DNA of 50,490 nucleotides. Source: Saprospiraceae bacterium (lineage in GTDB: Bacteria; Bacteroidota; Bacteroidia; Chitinophagales; Saprospiraceae). The notes under the pieces are model-generated. The model was not told where the DNA came from. It saw nothing but the letters and a program-made list of their open reading frames with translations, and searched no databases. The translations under genes and the position numbers were made by a program. This document shows, piece by piece, positions 8,623-18,691 of this stretch. The stretch covers positions 1 through 50,490 of the forward strand of contig JALVEE010000013.1 of assembly GCA_027008645.1 (NCBI GenBank). The letters are read 5' to 3'. Within the stretch, counting starts at the first letter, position 1, and each line of letters begins with the position of its first letter.

Positions 8623-10878
8623 ATGGCTTTTGATATAGATATGATAAAAAAAGTTTATCAAACAATTCCCGGCAAGATTGATAAAGCGAGGAAATTGTTG
8701 GGCAGACCAATGACATTGACTGAAAAAATATTATATTCTCATCTATGGGATGGAGATCCTACGACAATATATAAGAGAGGAAAAGATTATGTTGACTTTA
8801 AAGTTGACAGAGTGGCTATGCAAGACGCAACGGCACAAATGGCACTTTTGCAATTTATGCTTGCGGGAAAGAAAAAAGTAGCTGTACCCTCTTCTGTGCA
8901 TCTTGATCATTTGATTCAAGCGCATGATGGTGCGGATAAGGATCTTCAGGAAGCATTGAATAGAAACAATGAGGTATATAATTTTTTGGAATCTGTATCA
9001 AGCAAATATGGTATTGGATTTTGGAAACCGGGTGCAGGTATTATTCACCAAGTAGTTCTTGAGAATTATGCTTATCCGGGAGGATTGATGATTGGTACCG
9101 ATTCTCACACGGTAAATGCAGGAGGACTCGGAATGGTAGCTATTGGCGTTGGGGGTGCGGATGCTGTTGATGTAATGGCTGATATGCCTTGGGAATTGAA
9201 ATTTCCAAAATTAATAGGTGTGAAATTAACAGGTAAACTCAACGGTTGGGCTGCACCAAAAGATATTATACTTAAAGTAGCAGGAATCTTGACTGCTAAA
9301 GGTGGGACTGGTGCCATAATAGAATATTTCGGAGAAGGTGCAGAGTCATTGTCTGCAACAGGTAAAGGAACTATATGTAATATGGGCGCTGAAGTAGGTG
9401 CAACTAATTCCAATTTTGCTTATGACACAGCGATGGAAAGATACTTGAGAGCAACCGGTAGATCAGATGTAGCTGACGCAGCCAATGAGATCAAGGATTA
9501 CTTGAAATCAGACCCTGAAGTTATAGCTAACCCTAATGATTATTACGATCAATTAATAGAAATTAATCTGGATGAACTTAGACCATATCTAAACGGTCCG
9601 TTCACACCGGATAGGGATACTCCAATTGATAAAATGAAGGATGAAGCTCCTGCAAATGGTTGGCCATTGGAAGTACAATGGGGTTTGATTGGTTCTTGTA
9701 CCAACTCTTCTTATGAGGATTTGTCTAGAGCAGCTTCTATAGCCAGACAAGCATTAGCTCAAGGCATAAAATTAAAAGCCGGCTTGGGTATAAATCCGGG
9801 ATCCGAGCAAGTAAGATATACAGCTGAAAGAGACGGGATACTTGATACATTCAAAGAATTGGGTGGTCGGATATTCACCAATGCTTGTGGACCGTGTATA
9901 GGTCAATGGAAAAGAGATGATATCGAAGGTAATCCTAAGAATACTATTGTACATTCATTCAATAGGAATTTTGCCAAAAGAGCAGATGGTAATCCCAATA
10001 CAAATGCTTTTGTAGCATCACCCGAAATGGTGATGGCTCTGGCAATATCCGGAAGATTGGACTTCGATCCCAGCAGAGATACCGTAAAAAACGATAAAGG
10101 AGAAGAAGTAAAACTTGATTTGCCAAAAGGATGGGAATTGCCTGAGAAAGGATTTGAAGTGAAGGATTCAGGTTATATTGCTCCGGCAGAAGATGGTAGT
10201 GATATCGAAATTGTGGTAAATCCACTCTCAGACAGATTGCAGTTATTGAGTCCGTTTCCTGCTTGGAATGGAGATAATATTTACAATGCTCCTCTATTGC
10301 TTAAAGCTTTTGGAAAATGTACCACAGACCATATATCAATGGCAGGTCCTTGGTTGAAGTTCAGGGGACATCTTGATAATATTTCAAATAATATGTTAAT
10401 CGGTGGGGTTAATGCATTCACAAAAGAAGTGGGTAAGACCAAAAATCCATTGACAGGAGAATATGAAGCAGTACCAAAAGTTGCCAGAGATTTGAAAGCG
10501 GCAAAACTTCAATCTGTGATAGTTGGAGACCATAATTACGGCGAAGGTTCTTCAAGAGAACACGCAGCTATGGAACCAAGGCATCTTGGTGTAATCGCAG
10601 TTATAGTAAAATCATTTGCCAGAATTCACGAGACAAATCTTAAAAAACAAGGAATGCTTGGTTTGACTTTTGCCAATGAAGCGGACTACGATTTGGTACA
10701 AGAGGACGATAGATTCAGTTTTGTGGATTTGAAGGATTTTGCTCCGGGTAAGCAGTTGACAGTCGAAATTGAGCACAAAGATAAATCTATTGATATTATC
10801 AAAGTAAATCATACTTATAATGAGCAGCAAATCGATTGGTTTAAAGCAGGAAGTGCCTTGAACTCATTGAGGAAGTAG
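8623..10878 (+). CDS. acn: Aconitate hydratase (mitochondrial-type aconitase)
   Basis: This TCA-cycle enzyme interconverts citrate and isocitrate in the cytoplasm. At 751 residues it has the size and order of the mitochondrial (ACO2-like) type rather than AcnB. The 4Fe-4S ligands are Cys359 ([10 protein letters not shown]) and Cys422/Cys425 ([10 protein letters not shown]), at almost the same positions as in animal mitochondrial aconitase. Substrate-site motifs [12 protein letters not shown] and, in the swivel domain, [19 protein letters not shown] are intact. It stands alone between two repeat-filled gaps, with no other TCA gene nearby. The ATG at 8623 gives the usual N-terminus and no leader. 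Confidence 0.97.
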   Translation: MAFDIDMIKKVYQTIPGKIDKARKLLGRPMTLTEKILYSHLWDGDPTTIYKRGKDYVDFKVDRVAMQDATAQMALLQFMLAGKKKVAVPSSVHLDHLIQAHDGADKDLQEALNRNNEVYNFLESVSSKYGIGFWKPGAGIIHQVVLENYAYPGGLMIGTDSHTVNAGGLGMVAIGVGGADAVDVMADMPWELKFPKLIGVKLTGKLNGWAAPKDIILKVAGILTAKGGTGAIIEYFGEGAESLSATGKGTICNMGAEVGATNSNFAYDTAMERYLRATGRSDVADAANEIKDYLKSDPEVIANPNDYYDQLIEINLDELRPYLNGPFTPDRDTPIDKMKDEAPANGWPLEVQWGLIGSCTNSSYEDLSRAASIARQALAQGIKLKAGLGINPGSEQVRYTAERDGILDTFKELGGRIFTNACGPCIGQWKRDDIEGNPKNTIVHSFNRNFAKRADGNPNTNAFVASPEMVMALAISGRLDFDPSRDTVKNDKGEEVKLDLPKGWELPEKGFEVKDSGYIAPAEDGSDIEIVVNPLSDRLQLLSPFPAWNGDNIYNAPLLLKAFGKCTTDHISMAGPWLKFRGHLDNISNNMLIGGVNAFTKEVGKTKNPLTGEYEAVPKVARDLKAAKLQSVIVGDHNYGEGSSREHAAMEPRHLGVIAVIVKSFARIHETNLKKQGMLGLTFANEADYDLVQEDDRFSFVDLKDFAPGKQLTVEIEHKDKSIDIIKVNHTYNEQQIDWFKAGSALNSLRK

Positions 10879-10895
10879 AGAATAAAACCTCATTT

Positions 10896-10934
10896 CCCCC
10901 TGATGAACTACTCGTTATCACGAATTTCACAGGG
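10896..10934 (+). repeat. Dispersed repeat 'ccccctgatgaa...ttcacaggg', copy 1
   Basis: This 39-base unit matches the complement of 21273-21309 over its whole length with a 2-base gap; both ends (ccccctgatgaa and attcacaggg) are conserved. It sits in the non-coding DNA after aconitase, directly before the second repeat type at 10939. Confidence 0.6.
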
Positions 10935-10938
10935 TAAA

Positions 10939-10988
10939 CCCAGTAAAATAAATTTTCAATTTAGGCAAAGCCTATTTCACAGGGTAAA
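10939..10988 (+). repeat. 50-bp dispersed repeat, copy 1
   Basis: The 50 bases from cccagt to agggtaaa are 47/50 identical to the complement of 30812-30861. The core holds a short hairpin (taggc-aaa-gccta) and an AT-rich stretch. The repeat also shares its end (atttcacagggtaaac) with the neighbouring unit at 10925-10939, so that motif appears twice here in tandem. No open reading frame is conserved. Confidence 0.75.
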
Positions 10989-11258
10989 CTGACTCTTTCT
11001 CCTTTTATTGGGTTTGAACTAAATTGAATACCATTTTGAAAGTAGAAGGAGCGTGTGAGAATTTCTATCGTCAAATGCCGATTGACGACATCTGTTTTTT
11101 GTATTTGCTAAGAGGTCAAAGACCCTTTGGCTTAGGGTGGTGAGAGTGGAGAGTGGTTGAGTCAAGAGAGATCTCTGACCAGCAGGATGGCTCAGGGTTT
11201 GTGATGGGGCTTTTTGGTTTTAAAGATTAAAGTTGGAGTTTACCCACCATGTCTCAAA
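10989..11258. other. Non-coding repeat-rich stretch including a 'gctaagaggtcaaaga' repeat
   Basis: No gene is seen. Bases 11107-11136 (gctaagaggtcaaagaccct then ttggcttagg) match 39813-39841 and the complement of 39927-39957. A further piece at 11187-11210 (ggctcagggtttgtgatgg) matches 39834-39852. There is also a palindrome agagagatctct at 11164-11176. The stretch looks like a mosaic of the same short elements that fill the gap at 39.8 kb. Confidence 0.6.
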
Positions 11259-11289
11259 CAAAAAGGTCGCAATTTGTAGATTGCGACCT
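11256..11289 (-). terminator. Rho-independent terminator of the giant-protein gene
   Basis: Perfect 10-bp arms (aggtcgcaat at 11264-11273, attgcgacct at 11280-11289) enclose a 6-base loop. On the minus strand the hairpin is followed by TTTTTGTTT. It lies 40 bases after the stop codon at 11329. Confidence 0.85.
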
Positions 11290-11328
11290 ATTCAATTTGA
11301 ATATAACGCCTTAGAGGCTATAAGGTAA

Positions 11329-14300
11329 TTATCTACTAACAATCATCTTTTTCGTTGCAATCTTACCGTCTTTATCGTAAAAATTAACAAAATATAAGCC
11401 TGTTTGTAAATGAGAAACACCTATCCTATTATTATTTAATCTACCATTTTGGACTACTTCTCCAACTATATTTGTAATGATATAATTTACATTTCGAACT
11501 GAACTATTTTTTAATCGAACATAAACACAATCACTTGCCGGTTGTGGATACAATCTAATATCGAAATTACTTGAAATATTATATGTTTTATTGGACACTT
11601 TATTTTTCCATTTCATAAAAAGCTGATATGGCAAATCCTCAGTTATCGATTTAAGTATATTAGTTGCCTTATTCTGATTTAATCCAAGGCTTTCGTGAAG
11701 AATAGCATTTTGTTTTGCTTTAAGTTTCAAAGTAAACAAAACACTTCCGGGTTCGACTAAATAATTATCATTTGTCTGATAATCTTTAGAGTACAATATT
11801 TTGATTCTATCATTTTCTATTACAACATTATTAGCCACAGAAAAATCTTTTAGGACATCACTTGACAGGTTAATCAATTCAATATTTTCCGAATTGATTT
11901 CCAGGTCTAATTGAATTCCCTCTATATTGAAATTACCGTTACTCAAAATATCTATATCATAATACTCACCTTTGTTTAGAATTTCATCCTGTGAAGAAAT
12001 GTCCGTCTTTTTCAATCCACTTACCATATTACCATTATACAAGTCTCCCATTTTTATACCAATAAATGACTGATTATAGCTTGAAGTATCAATCTTAATA
12101 GTAGAGGGATAATCAACAGGAACTTTATTTCCTAAGGGGAATTGATACATAGCATCAACAAATTTCCAAACTTTTGCTTCTGCCGGTGGTACGTAAGTTC
12201 CTAAAATAATTTTATTCAACAATATCAAATCCAACGATGTTATAAAACCACTTTCGTCAATATCCGCAGCGATTTTTTGGTATGGACTAAGCGATAATTG
12301 TCCATAAAGATACTTACGCAAAAATATTATATCAAAATAATCAAGTCCTGATTTCCAATCATCGTCCTTCTTCGGTGCAATTATAGTATTTTGAGCAATA
12401 TTTTCCAAAGAAACACATCCATCTTCTGAAGTAAAATAGTCGTTGATAACTTCAACATTAGGAATGGGATTATAATTCTCAGTATATGTGCAAATTCCAC
12501 CTCTATACAATCTAGCTTTAACTTCTATTTTTTGGGTATATTGATAAACTTCTCCGTTAAAATCATTAGATATTGTCCAAGTTCTATTTACTATTGTAAA
12601 GCTATCGTTATTAACAATTGTTTTATCCTGATATATAAAGTCATAAAAATCATTACAATCATTGATTATTAAAGGTTCAACATCATTTGGATGTATATTA
12701 TTATTGTGCTTCAAATTATCAGGAGTGATATTGAGTGTATTGACTACAATATCAGCAGGCCATTCGACATCATCATCCAGTGTATGACCACTTGCACAAT
12801 CTCCTACAGGTGTATTCCAAGGAAGAGTATCGCAAATAACTCCACTAAATTCCAAATCGAAATTAAATATAATAACTTGAGTATATCTATATAATCCCTC
12901 ATTTTCTGATGAGTTATATTTGTACCAATCTATAACATACCACTCCCTTATTAATTTATAATAATTATCAAAATGAAACAATACATCTTCATAGGCATAT
13001 GATGTTAGACTACAATCATTATTTATAATAGGTTTAGTACATTCGATAGGTGCGCCTAAAAATATTAATGAATCAGGAGAAAATTTTAAATCCAATGTAT
13101 CACAAATACTCAATTCAAGATCACAGGGCCATTGAATATCATCAATTGTAATTGTTTTGTCACAACCTATATGTAAAATACTTGTACAATAATTACCGGT
13201 TTGTATATCTGATACGGTAGCATAGTATGTTTTTCCATGATCAGAAAAATCAATAATATTATCATCTTGAGGAACAGTACTATTTCTATTATCAAAAATC
13301 TGTACAGAATATTGGCTATTATTTAATTGATTACCTTCCAAAAGCATTTGTGGTGTTATTTCTATAATCTCATTGGTATCAACGGATATATTCAAATGGT
13401 GAATACAGGTCAAATCATTTTGTTTATTTTCTATTTTAACTTTGGTAAAACAATCATTATATCTTCCATATAAATCGCCTCCTGATTTCATTCTATCCGG
13501 ATCAACATAGCCTGTTCCGGGATTTGTATCAAATACCCTCAAAGCCACCAAAACAACATTGTCCACATCTTCAATACAAAAACTTACATTATCATCGTAC
13601 CAAACATCTATGGCATTTGTCTCGGGATTGTCATCGCCATTTTCATCAATACAACCTCCATCATAATTGGAATTATCATCTACTCTTAAAACTTTAAAAT
13701 AAACAGGTTGACAATTGTCATAAGAACCGGCATCAAAAGTTTCAGCAAAAACTTTTGCAGTATTGTTTGATGTCAAAGATACGCTAGTATTACTATCACA
13801 TATCGCAATGGGTGGAATTTCATCTTTCACGTTGATAAGAACAGAGCATTCCTCTTTTGAACCATCTTCTTTCGTTGCCAAAAGAGTATAACAATTCAAT
13901 CCTAGATTATCAGCACCCAACTCTAATGTAGTTTTACCATTTATCAAAACGTTCGAAATAGGATCTTGCCCTGTATAAAGGTCTATTGCATTAACTGTCG
14001 CAGAACACAATGAGTTTAAGGATATAGAAAAAGTGTCCGGACATGATTTATTAACGATAGACACTTTACCTTCACGAAATGTATAATCAAGGCGATTCCC
14101 ATCTAAATCGATTACTTCTGTTATGAGGTCATTATTTGTTTCATTCAAATAACTAACTTCTCCCTTTTCACCAATCGCAGTAAAACACAGTTTGAAAATT
14201 ATTGTGTTATCCTTCAAACTCAAACCCTGTACGGAACCATCAACCCATACTAATCTTATTTTATTTCCTATTTTATAACTGGGAAAATCCTTTTTTAAAA

Positions 14301-17160
14301 AATAATTTTCAGACAGCTTTAAGCTATCAAATTTCAATATACTTTCATCCCACGTAATGGACATTTGAAAGCCTGTAATTTTATTGAAATTCTTAACGGA
14401 CATTGGCACACAAATACTTTTCCCTTGAGCCACACAGGAGTTTGCAGGAAAATTAAATTTGACAGCACCCGAATTGGATTCATAGTTGAGTATTATAATC
14501 TGAGAGTATCTATAAAACCCATCTTCTACCAAATTACTGCAATCCAATTTTCTTCCAATTATGGCATCAATGTTGTCTTCAGCACCTGAATTTGGTACAT
14601 ATTTACACCAATCAATAATCGCCCAGTCTTTTATTATCTTAATTTGCTCTTCCGGTAATAAGAAAGTATCTGCTTTTAAAATTTCAGCAGTAACAATATT
14701 ACAATTATTACCATCCCAAACCGGTTCACCAAAAGATTGACTGCCGGTATTTGTATCAATAATTATGTCTTTCGGAAATTCTATTGTGCATGGGTTAAAG
14801 GGTTTTCTTCCCTCTATTTTTAAATGTTGCTCACATTGTACTATTTTTCCACAACCTGTTGCAGTCCAAGTTCTGATTATCTCAGACTCACAAGATGATG
14901 CATTATCGATTCTATCTTTATAATCCAACAAAGCATCGCAAAGGCTAACTAATTCCGGTTTTATTTCAGGATTCTTATTAGGATCAAGGCTGTCTTCACA
15001 GTTTACTGTTAGAGGCGGACAATCCAATACTGGTTCTGCTTCACAATTGACTTCCAAATAAACTAGACAATCATTGAATCTCCCATACAAATCACCTCCG
15101 GCTTTCATCCTATGAGGATTAACAGGCCCTGCACCCGGATCTGTATCAAATACTCTCAAATCAAACATAACGTTAGAAACTAAATCTTCACAACAGAAAA
15201 CGGCTTCATCATCATACCACATATCTATTTGATCTGTTGTAGGGTCATCGTCTTCCTGATAATATGCGCAACCAAAACCATAGTCATTATAATCATTCCA
15301 TCTTATAACCTTGAAAAACAATGACTGACAATTGTCAAATGAACCGTTATCAAAGGTTTTTGCGGATACCTTTGCAATACCATCATCCCCTAAAGTTACC
15401 ATTACATTTTGATTACACACAGGAACAGGGGGAACTACATCTTTTACATTGATATGAATTGTACACTCTTCTTTTTCACCATTAGAATGTGTTACAGAAA
15501 GAATTACATCATTTAATCCCTTATTACTACAATTAAATTCAATACTCGGATTGCCATTTACCAATAAAGTATCACCCGGTTCTTCACCAATATACAAATC
15601 TTCTGCCAAAATCGTTTTTGACATATCACTATGAAAATCATTCAATTTTACCGTTTTAAAAGTAAGACATCCAGCGCTATTTGCTAATTGTCCTGAATTA
15701 AATACAAAAGGAATAGGATTTAAATAATCAAATACCCCCGCTTTAAATCCGTGATTACTATTAAAATCCAAAGAAGTATATAAAGGTGCTGCTTTAGATA
15801 CAGTGAAACAAAGCTCAAATAATGCTGTGCCGTCATCCAATGTAGTTTTATACCCTGAATTATTCGTCCAAACAGCAAATATTTCACCATTTTCAGCATA
15901 TTTATTGGAAAAATATACATTACCAAAATTACTGAGGAAAGGTGATGTATTTTCTATACCCTTTAGTGCCAAAACATTTTTGTCCCACGAAACAGGAAAT
16001 TGAAAACCTGCTATGTCAGTAAAATGTTTAACTGTAATAGGGATACAAATTTCCTGCCCCGGCTCGACAAGGTATTCTTCGATATTAAATGAAACAGTAT
16101 CATTTTCATTTCTTATACTATAATTCTGATAATCCCCATCATTTCGAGAAAAATCAATAATTGAAGAATATTTAGGTTCAATTGATTGTTGGTTATTGTC
16201 AATACCATTATGAATACCATAATATATATTAGAATGATTTACATCACCGGTTTTTACCGGTATTAAATTACGAGTAATTGACGTGTCCTGATCTAGTGAA
16301 AATATGACATTTTCCTCCAATCCTATATCCAATGCTTCAGGAATAGAATCGAATACTTGCATAGCATTTCCAAACCTCCAACTTGTATTCTGAGGAAACG
16401 AATCAATTATGCCTAAAATTATTCTCCTCAATTGTATAATGTCAAGAGCATTGATTACATCATCTTTTCTAACATCCGCTGCAAAATAAGAATAAGGATT
16501 ATCAAATTCTTCTAATTGTAAAATATGCTTTAATATAATAACCAAATCATAAGTTGTGACGCCTTTAATGCGCTCTTTATCATTATAAGCAGATAATTTA
16601 TACGTTCCGGCAAGCACGTTAAAATCAAATAAAGATGTTGTATTGATTGTACTATTTATTCCATTGTTAAAAATATTTTTCAATGTAACATCGACACCCG
16701 AATTAATTTCTATCGGATTACCGTTATAAACAAATCGCCCATTAACCCGGTTATGTGATGTGCCATCAGATTTTTGTAGGTTTAGCATAACTGTACAAAA
16801 ATCAGAATTGCCATGAAGATCCCATACAAACATCGTAACTGCAATAGAAGTATCATTAGGAAAAGAAAATACTTTTGAGGAACTTCTCTTAAGCTCATTA
16901 TAATCCGGATCTTGCTCGGGTGGAATATCGGAATAGGTAAACCTGAGCTCAGACGAAGAGGTACCTTCATCAAATGATCCTCTGTCGAAATATTTTGCAA
17001 ATATTTCGATGCTATTGTCATACATAATTACTGTTGTATTAGCAACACAAACCGGAATCGGTCTTTTTTCATCCTGAGCTTGTAAGCTAGATTTCCCTAA
17101 GATACTTATCCCAAAAAGGAACAGTAAACTGAGTAAAATTTTATTTTTGTAATTCATCAT
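11329..17160 (-). CDS. Giant T9SS-exported protein with dockerin-like and cohesin-like modules
   Basis: The 1943-residue protein starts with a signal peptide (MMNYKNKILLSLLFLFGISI, cut after LQAQ). I chose the ATG at 17160 because the upstream start would add 19 non-signal residues. Two dockerin-like EF-hand pairs lie at about 203-252 and 1610-1655 (e.g. AADIDESGFITSLDLILLNK), each followed by a W-R/K-F...GD module. Cohesin-like beta-sandwich segments lie near 360-455, 905-1000 and 1730-1830. HYR-like blocks rich in paired cysteines occur near 575-710 and 1115-1240. A block of about 540 residues is clearly duplicated. The last 80 residues are a T9SS type A sorting domain (RLYPQPASDCVYV ... 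GLYFVNFYDKDGK). It is likely a surface adhesin or scaffold, last in the sigma-factor operon. Calcium binding is inferred from the EF-hand Asp pattern. Confidence 0.85.
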   Translation of the reverse strand: MMNYKNKILLSLLFLFGISILGKSSLQAQDEKRPIPVCVANTTVIMYDNSIEIFAKYFDRGSFDEGTSSSELRFTYSDIPPEQDPDYNELKRSSSKVFSFPNDTSIAVTMFVWDLHGNSDFCTVMLNLQKSDGTSHNRVNGRFVYNGNPIEINSGVDVTLKNIFNNGINSTINTTSLFDFNVLAGTYKLSAYNDKERIKGVTTYDLVIILKHILQLEEFDNPYSYFAADVRKDDVINALDIIQLRRIILGIIDSFPQNTSWRFGNAMQVFDSIPEALDIGLEENVIFSLDQDTSITRNLIPVKTGDVNHSNIYYGIHNGIDNNQQSIEPKYSSIIDFSRNDGDYQNYSIRNENDTVSFNIEEYLVEPGQEICIPITVKHFTDIAGFQFPVSWDKNVLALKGIENTSPFLSNFGNVYFSNKYAENGEIFAVWTNNSGYKTTLDDGTALFELCFTVSKAAPLYTSLDFNSNHGFKAGVFDYLNPIPFVFNSGQLANSAGCLTFKTVKLNDFHSDMSKTILAEDLYIGEEPGDTLLVNGNPSIEFNCSNKGLNDVILSVTHSNGEKEECTIHINVKDVVPPVPVCNQNVMVTLGDDGIAKVSAKTFDNGSFDNCQSLFFKVIRWNDYNDYGFGCAYYQEDDDPTTDQIDMWYDDEAVFCCEDLVSNVMFDLRVFDTDPGAGPVNPHRMKAGGDLYGRFNDCLVYLEVNCEAEPVLDCPPLTVNCEDSLDPNKNPEIKPELVSLCDALLDYKDRIDNASSCESEIIRTWTATGCGKIVQCEQHLKIEGRKPFNPCTIEFPKDIIIDTNTGSQSFGEPVWDGNNCNIVTAEILKADTFLLPEEQIKIIKDWAIIDWCKYVPNSGAEDNIDAIIGRKLDCSNLVEDGFYRYSQIIILNYESNSGAVKFNFPANSCVAQGKSICVPMSVKNFNKITGFQMSITWDESILKFDSLKLSENYFLKKDFPSYKIGNKIRLVWVDGSVQGLSLKDNTIIFKLCFTAIGEKGEVSYLNETNNDLITEVIDLDGNRLDYTFREGKVSIVNKSCPDTFSISLNSLCSATVNAIDLYTGQDPISNVLINGKTTLELGADNLGLNCYTLLATKEDGSKEECSVLINVKDEIPPIAICDSNTSVSLTSNNTAKVFAETFDAGSYDNCQPVYFKVLRVDDNSNYDGGCIDENGDDNPETNAIDVWYDDNVSFCIEDVDNVVLVALRVFDTNPGTGYVDPDRMKSGGDLYGRYNDCFTKVKIENKQNDLTCIHHLNISVDTNEIIEITPQMLLEGNQLNNSQYSVQIFDNRNSTVPQDDNIIDFSDHGKTYYATVSDIQTGNYCTSILHIGCDKTITIDDIQWPCDLELSICDTLDLKFSPDSLIFLGAPIECTKPIINNDCSLTSYAYEDVLFHFDNYYKLIREWYVIDWYKYNSSENEGLYRYTQVIIFNFDLEFSGVICDTLPWNTPVGDCASGHTLDDDVEWPADIVVNTLNITPDNLKHNNNIHPNDVEPLIINDCNDFYDFIYQDKTIVNNDSFTIVNRTWTISNDFNGEVYQYTQKIEVKARLYRGGICTYTENYNPIPNVEVINDYFTSEDGCVSLENIAQNTIIAPKKDDDWKSGLDYFDIIFLRKYLYGQLSLSPYQKIAADIDESGFITSLDLILLNKIILGTYVPPAEAKVWKFVDAMYQFPLGNKVPVDYPSTIKIDTSSYNQSFIGIKMGDLYNGNMVSGLKKTDISSQDEILNKGEYYDIDILSNGNFNIEGIQLDLEINSENIELINLSSDVLKDFSVANNVVIENDRIKILYSKDYQTNDNYLVEPGSVLFTLKLKAKQNAILHESLGLNQNKATNILKSITEDLPYQLFMKWKNKVSNKTYNISSNFDIRLYPQPASDCVYVRLKNSSVRNVNYIITNIVGEVVQNGRLNNNRIGVSHLQTGLYFVNFYDKDGKIATKKMIVSR

Positions 17161-17294
17161 TAATTTTTTTAAAGTTAATTCAATAGTGACTTCAAGAAAA
17201 TAGCTAATTTTTAACATAACTATATTAATATAGTTTGGAGTTTATCAAATTTGATATATTTTCTTTCAGACATAAAACGGTAAACTTGCAAGTT

Positions 17295-18653
17295 TTAAAA
17301 TGAATATTTCATACCTACATTTAGGTTTAAAATTCTATATTTTTCATTAATATTTAATTCTTTATCGGAATAGTTTATTCTCTTGGACAATAAACCGGAT
17401 TTAATATAAAGCCAATACCCATATTTCAGCCTAAAATCGACATTAAGCGATGCTCTCCAACCAATATTAAATCTACTATCATATGGATTATTTTTTGTGT
17501 TAGTATAATTAACCGGTTCGTATTTACTGTCTATATACATTCCATTTGAATAAGTAAATAAATTGAATATTGCTCCTGTTTCAATTGAAATATTATAATA
17601 TCTCTTTTGAACTATATTATATCCAATACTCAAAGGTATATCCAATAGATAATGGTAATTGTAAGCCGTAATTTTATATTGATTGTCTTTGGTAATAACT
17701 AAAGCCGCAGATCTTTTTTCAATTATAACTTCCTCTTCTTTTAAACTTTGTAATCGTGTAGTTAATCTGGAAAAACAAAAACCGCTATTGATAAAAAGCC
17801 TATTGTTAAGATAATAATCTACACCCACATTGATTCCCAAAGCTGGTTTTGATGTAGATATACTATCGAGATAGCTTGAATAATCATTATTTGTACTTTT
17901 GTTTGAGTAGAATCCTTGATTAATATTCCCCAAACTAATACCGATATTCAATAAGATTTTCTTTCTTGAAAGATTTAAATTATTGACCGGCCTATTTGCC
18001 AAAATTCTTTTATGTTGCTTGAGTAATAATTTAGGAACAATAATATATTCAAATAATAAATATTCTCTTTTAGATAAATCAACTTGTCCTTTAGAAGTCT
18101 TTATGTCATTATTGCTGTTTTCGACAATAAACATAGATTTATCTTTTGCCGTTAATTTTGTATTTCCTGTTCTTGAATCCAATGCCATTGGATATTTATG
18201 TTTCTTGCTTCTTTCTGTCCTTTTAATATTATCATCAGACGAATTTGTATTAATTGTTTTCTCTATATTATTCTTAATTTTTATAACCTTAGTGTCTTCA
18301 TTCAATATGGATTTAGTAATATTTTCGACATTTTTATTGTCTATGTCATCCTTTATGATTATGCTTTTTTGACTATTGATATTACCTTGTATAACTGTAG
18401 TTTTTTGAATAGTGCTAGATGTATTTTTATTAACAATGGTTTTCGAGATATTTTTATCAGAGACCGTGTACAACAAACCACCGGTTATCAACAATACCAT
18501 TGAAAACAGTAAAAAATAGAAACCTCTTTTTTTCTTTTTTTTATTATTAGGAACGTATTGGGACAATGATTGCCACATCTCATCTACATCCACTTGATGC
18601 TCCAGAGATTGCATTTTGTTTATCATTATTTTTTCCCTCTTATTTAATTTCAT
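17295..18653 (-). CDS. Membrane-anchored protein with C-terminal outer-membrane-type beta-barrel
   Basis: The 452-residue protein has no cleavable signal. A short cytoplasmic N-terminus (about 1-42, with DVDEMWQSL and a KKKKKR run) is followed by one transmembrane helix (about 44-64), a long charged Asn/Lys/Ser-rich linker (about 65-210), and a C-terminal region of alternating beta strands (about 235-452). That region ends NLNVGMKYSF, with the terminal Phe typical of outer-membrane barrels. It starts 38 bases after the ECF sigma gene. Anti-sigma factors often occupy this position and have a cytoplasmic N-terminus plus one helix, so it may bind the sigma factor. No classic zinc anti-sigma motif (HxxxCxxC) is present. 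The anti-sigma role is inferred from position. Confidence 0.75.
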   Translation of the reverse strand: MKLNKREKIMINKMQSLEHQVDVDEMWQSLSQYVPNNKKKKKRGFYFLLFSMVLLITGGLLYTVSDKNISKTIVNKNTSSTIQKTTVIQGNINSQKSIIIKDDIDNKNVENITKSILNEDTKVIKIKNNIEKTINTNSSDDNIKRTERSKKHKYPMALDSRTGNTKLTAKDKSMFIVENSNNDIKTSKGQVDLSKREYLLFEYIIVPKLLLKQHKRILANRPVNNLNLSRKKILLNIGISLGNINQGFYSNKSTNNDYSSYLDSISTSKPALGINVGVDYYLNNRLFINSGFCFSRLTTRLQSLKEEEVIIEKRSAALVITKDNQYKITAYNYHYLLDIPLSIGYNIVQKRYYNISIETGAIFNLFTYSNGMYIDSKYEPVNYTNTKNNPYDSRFNIGWRASLNVDFRLKYGYWLYIKSGLLSKRINYSDKELNINEKYRILNLNVGMKYSF

Positions 18654-18691
18654 TATGTCGTTTTTATAATTTTAAGAATATAAAATACTTA

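Noticed and set aside
11329-17160. Cellulosome scaffold or component
   Set aside because: Dockerin-like and cohesin-like modules are present, but no carbohydrate-binding or glycoside-hydrolase domain occurs in the protein or nearby; such modules are common in T9SS cargo proteins.
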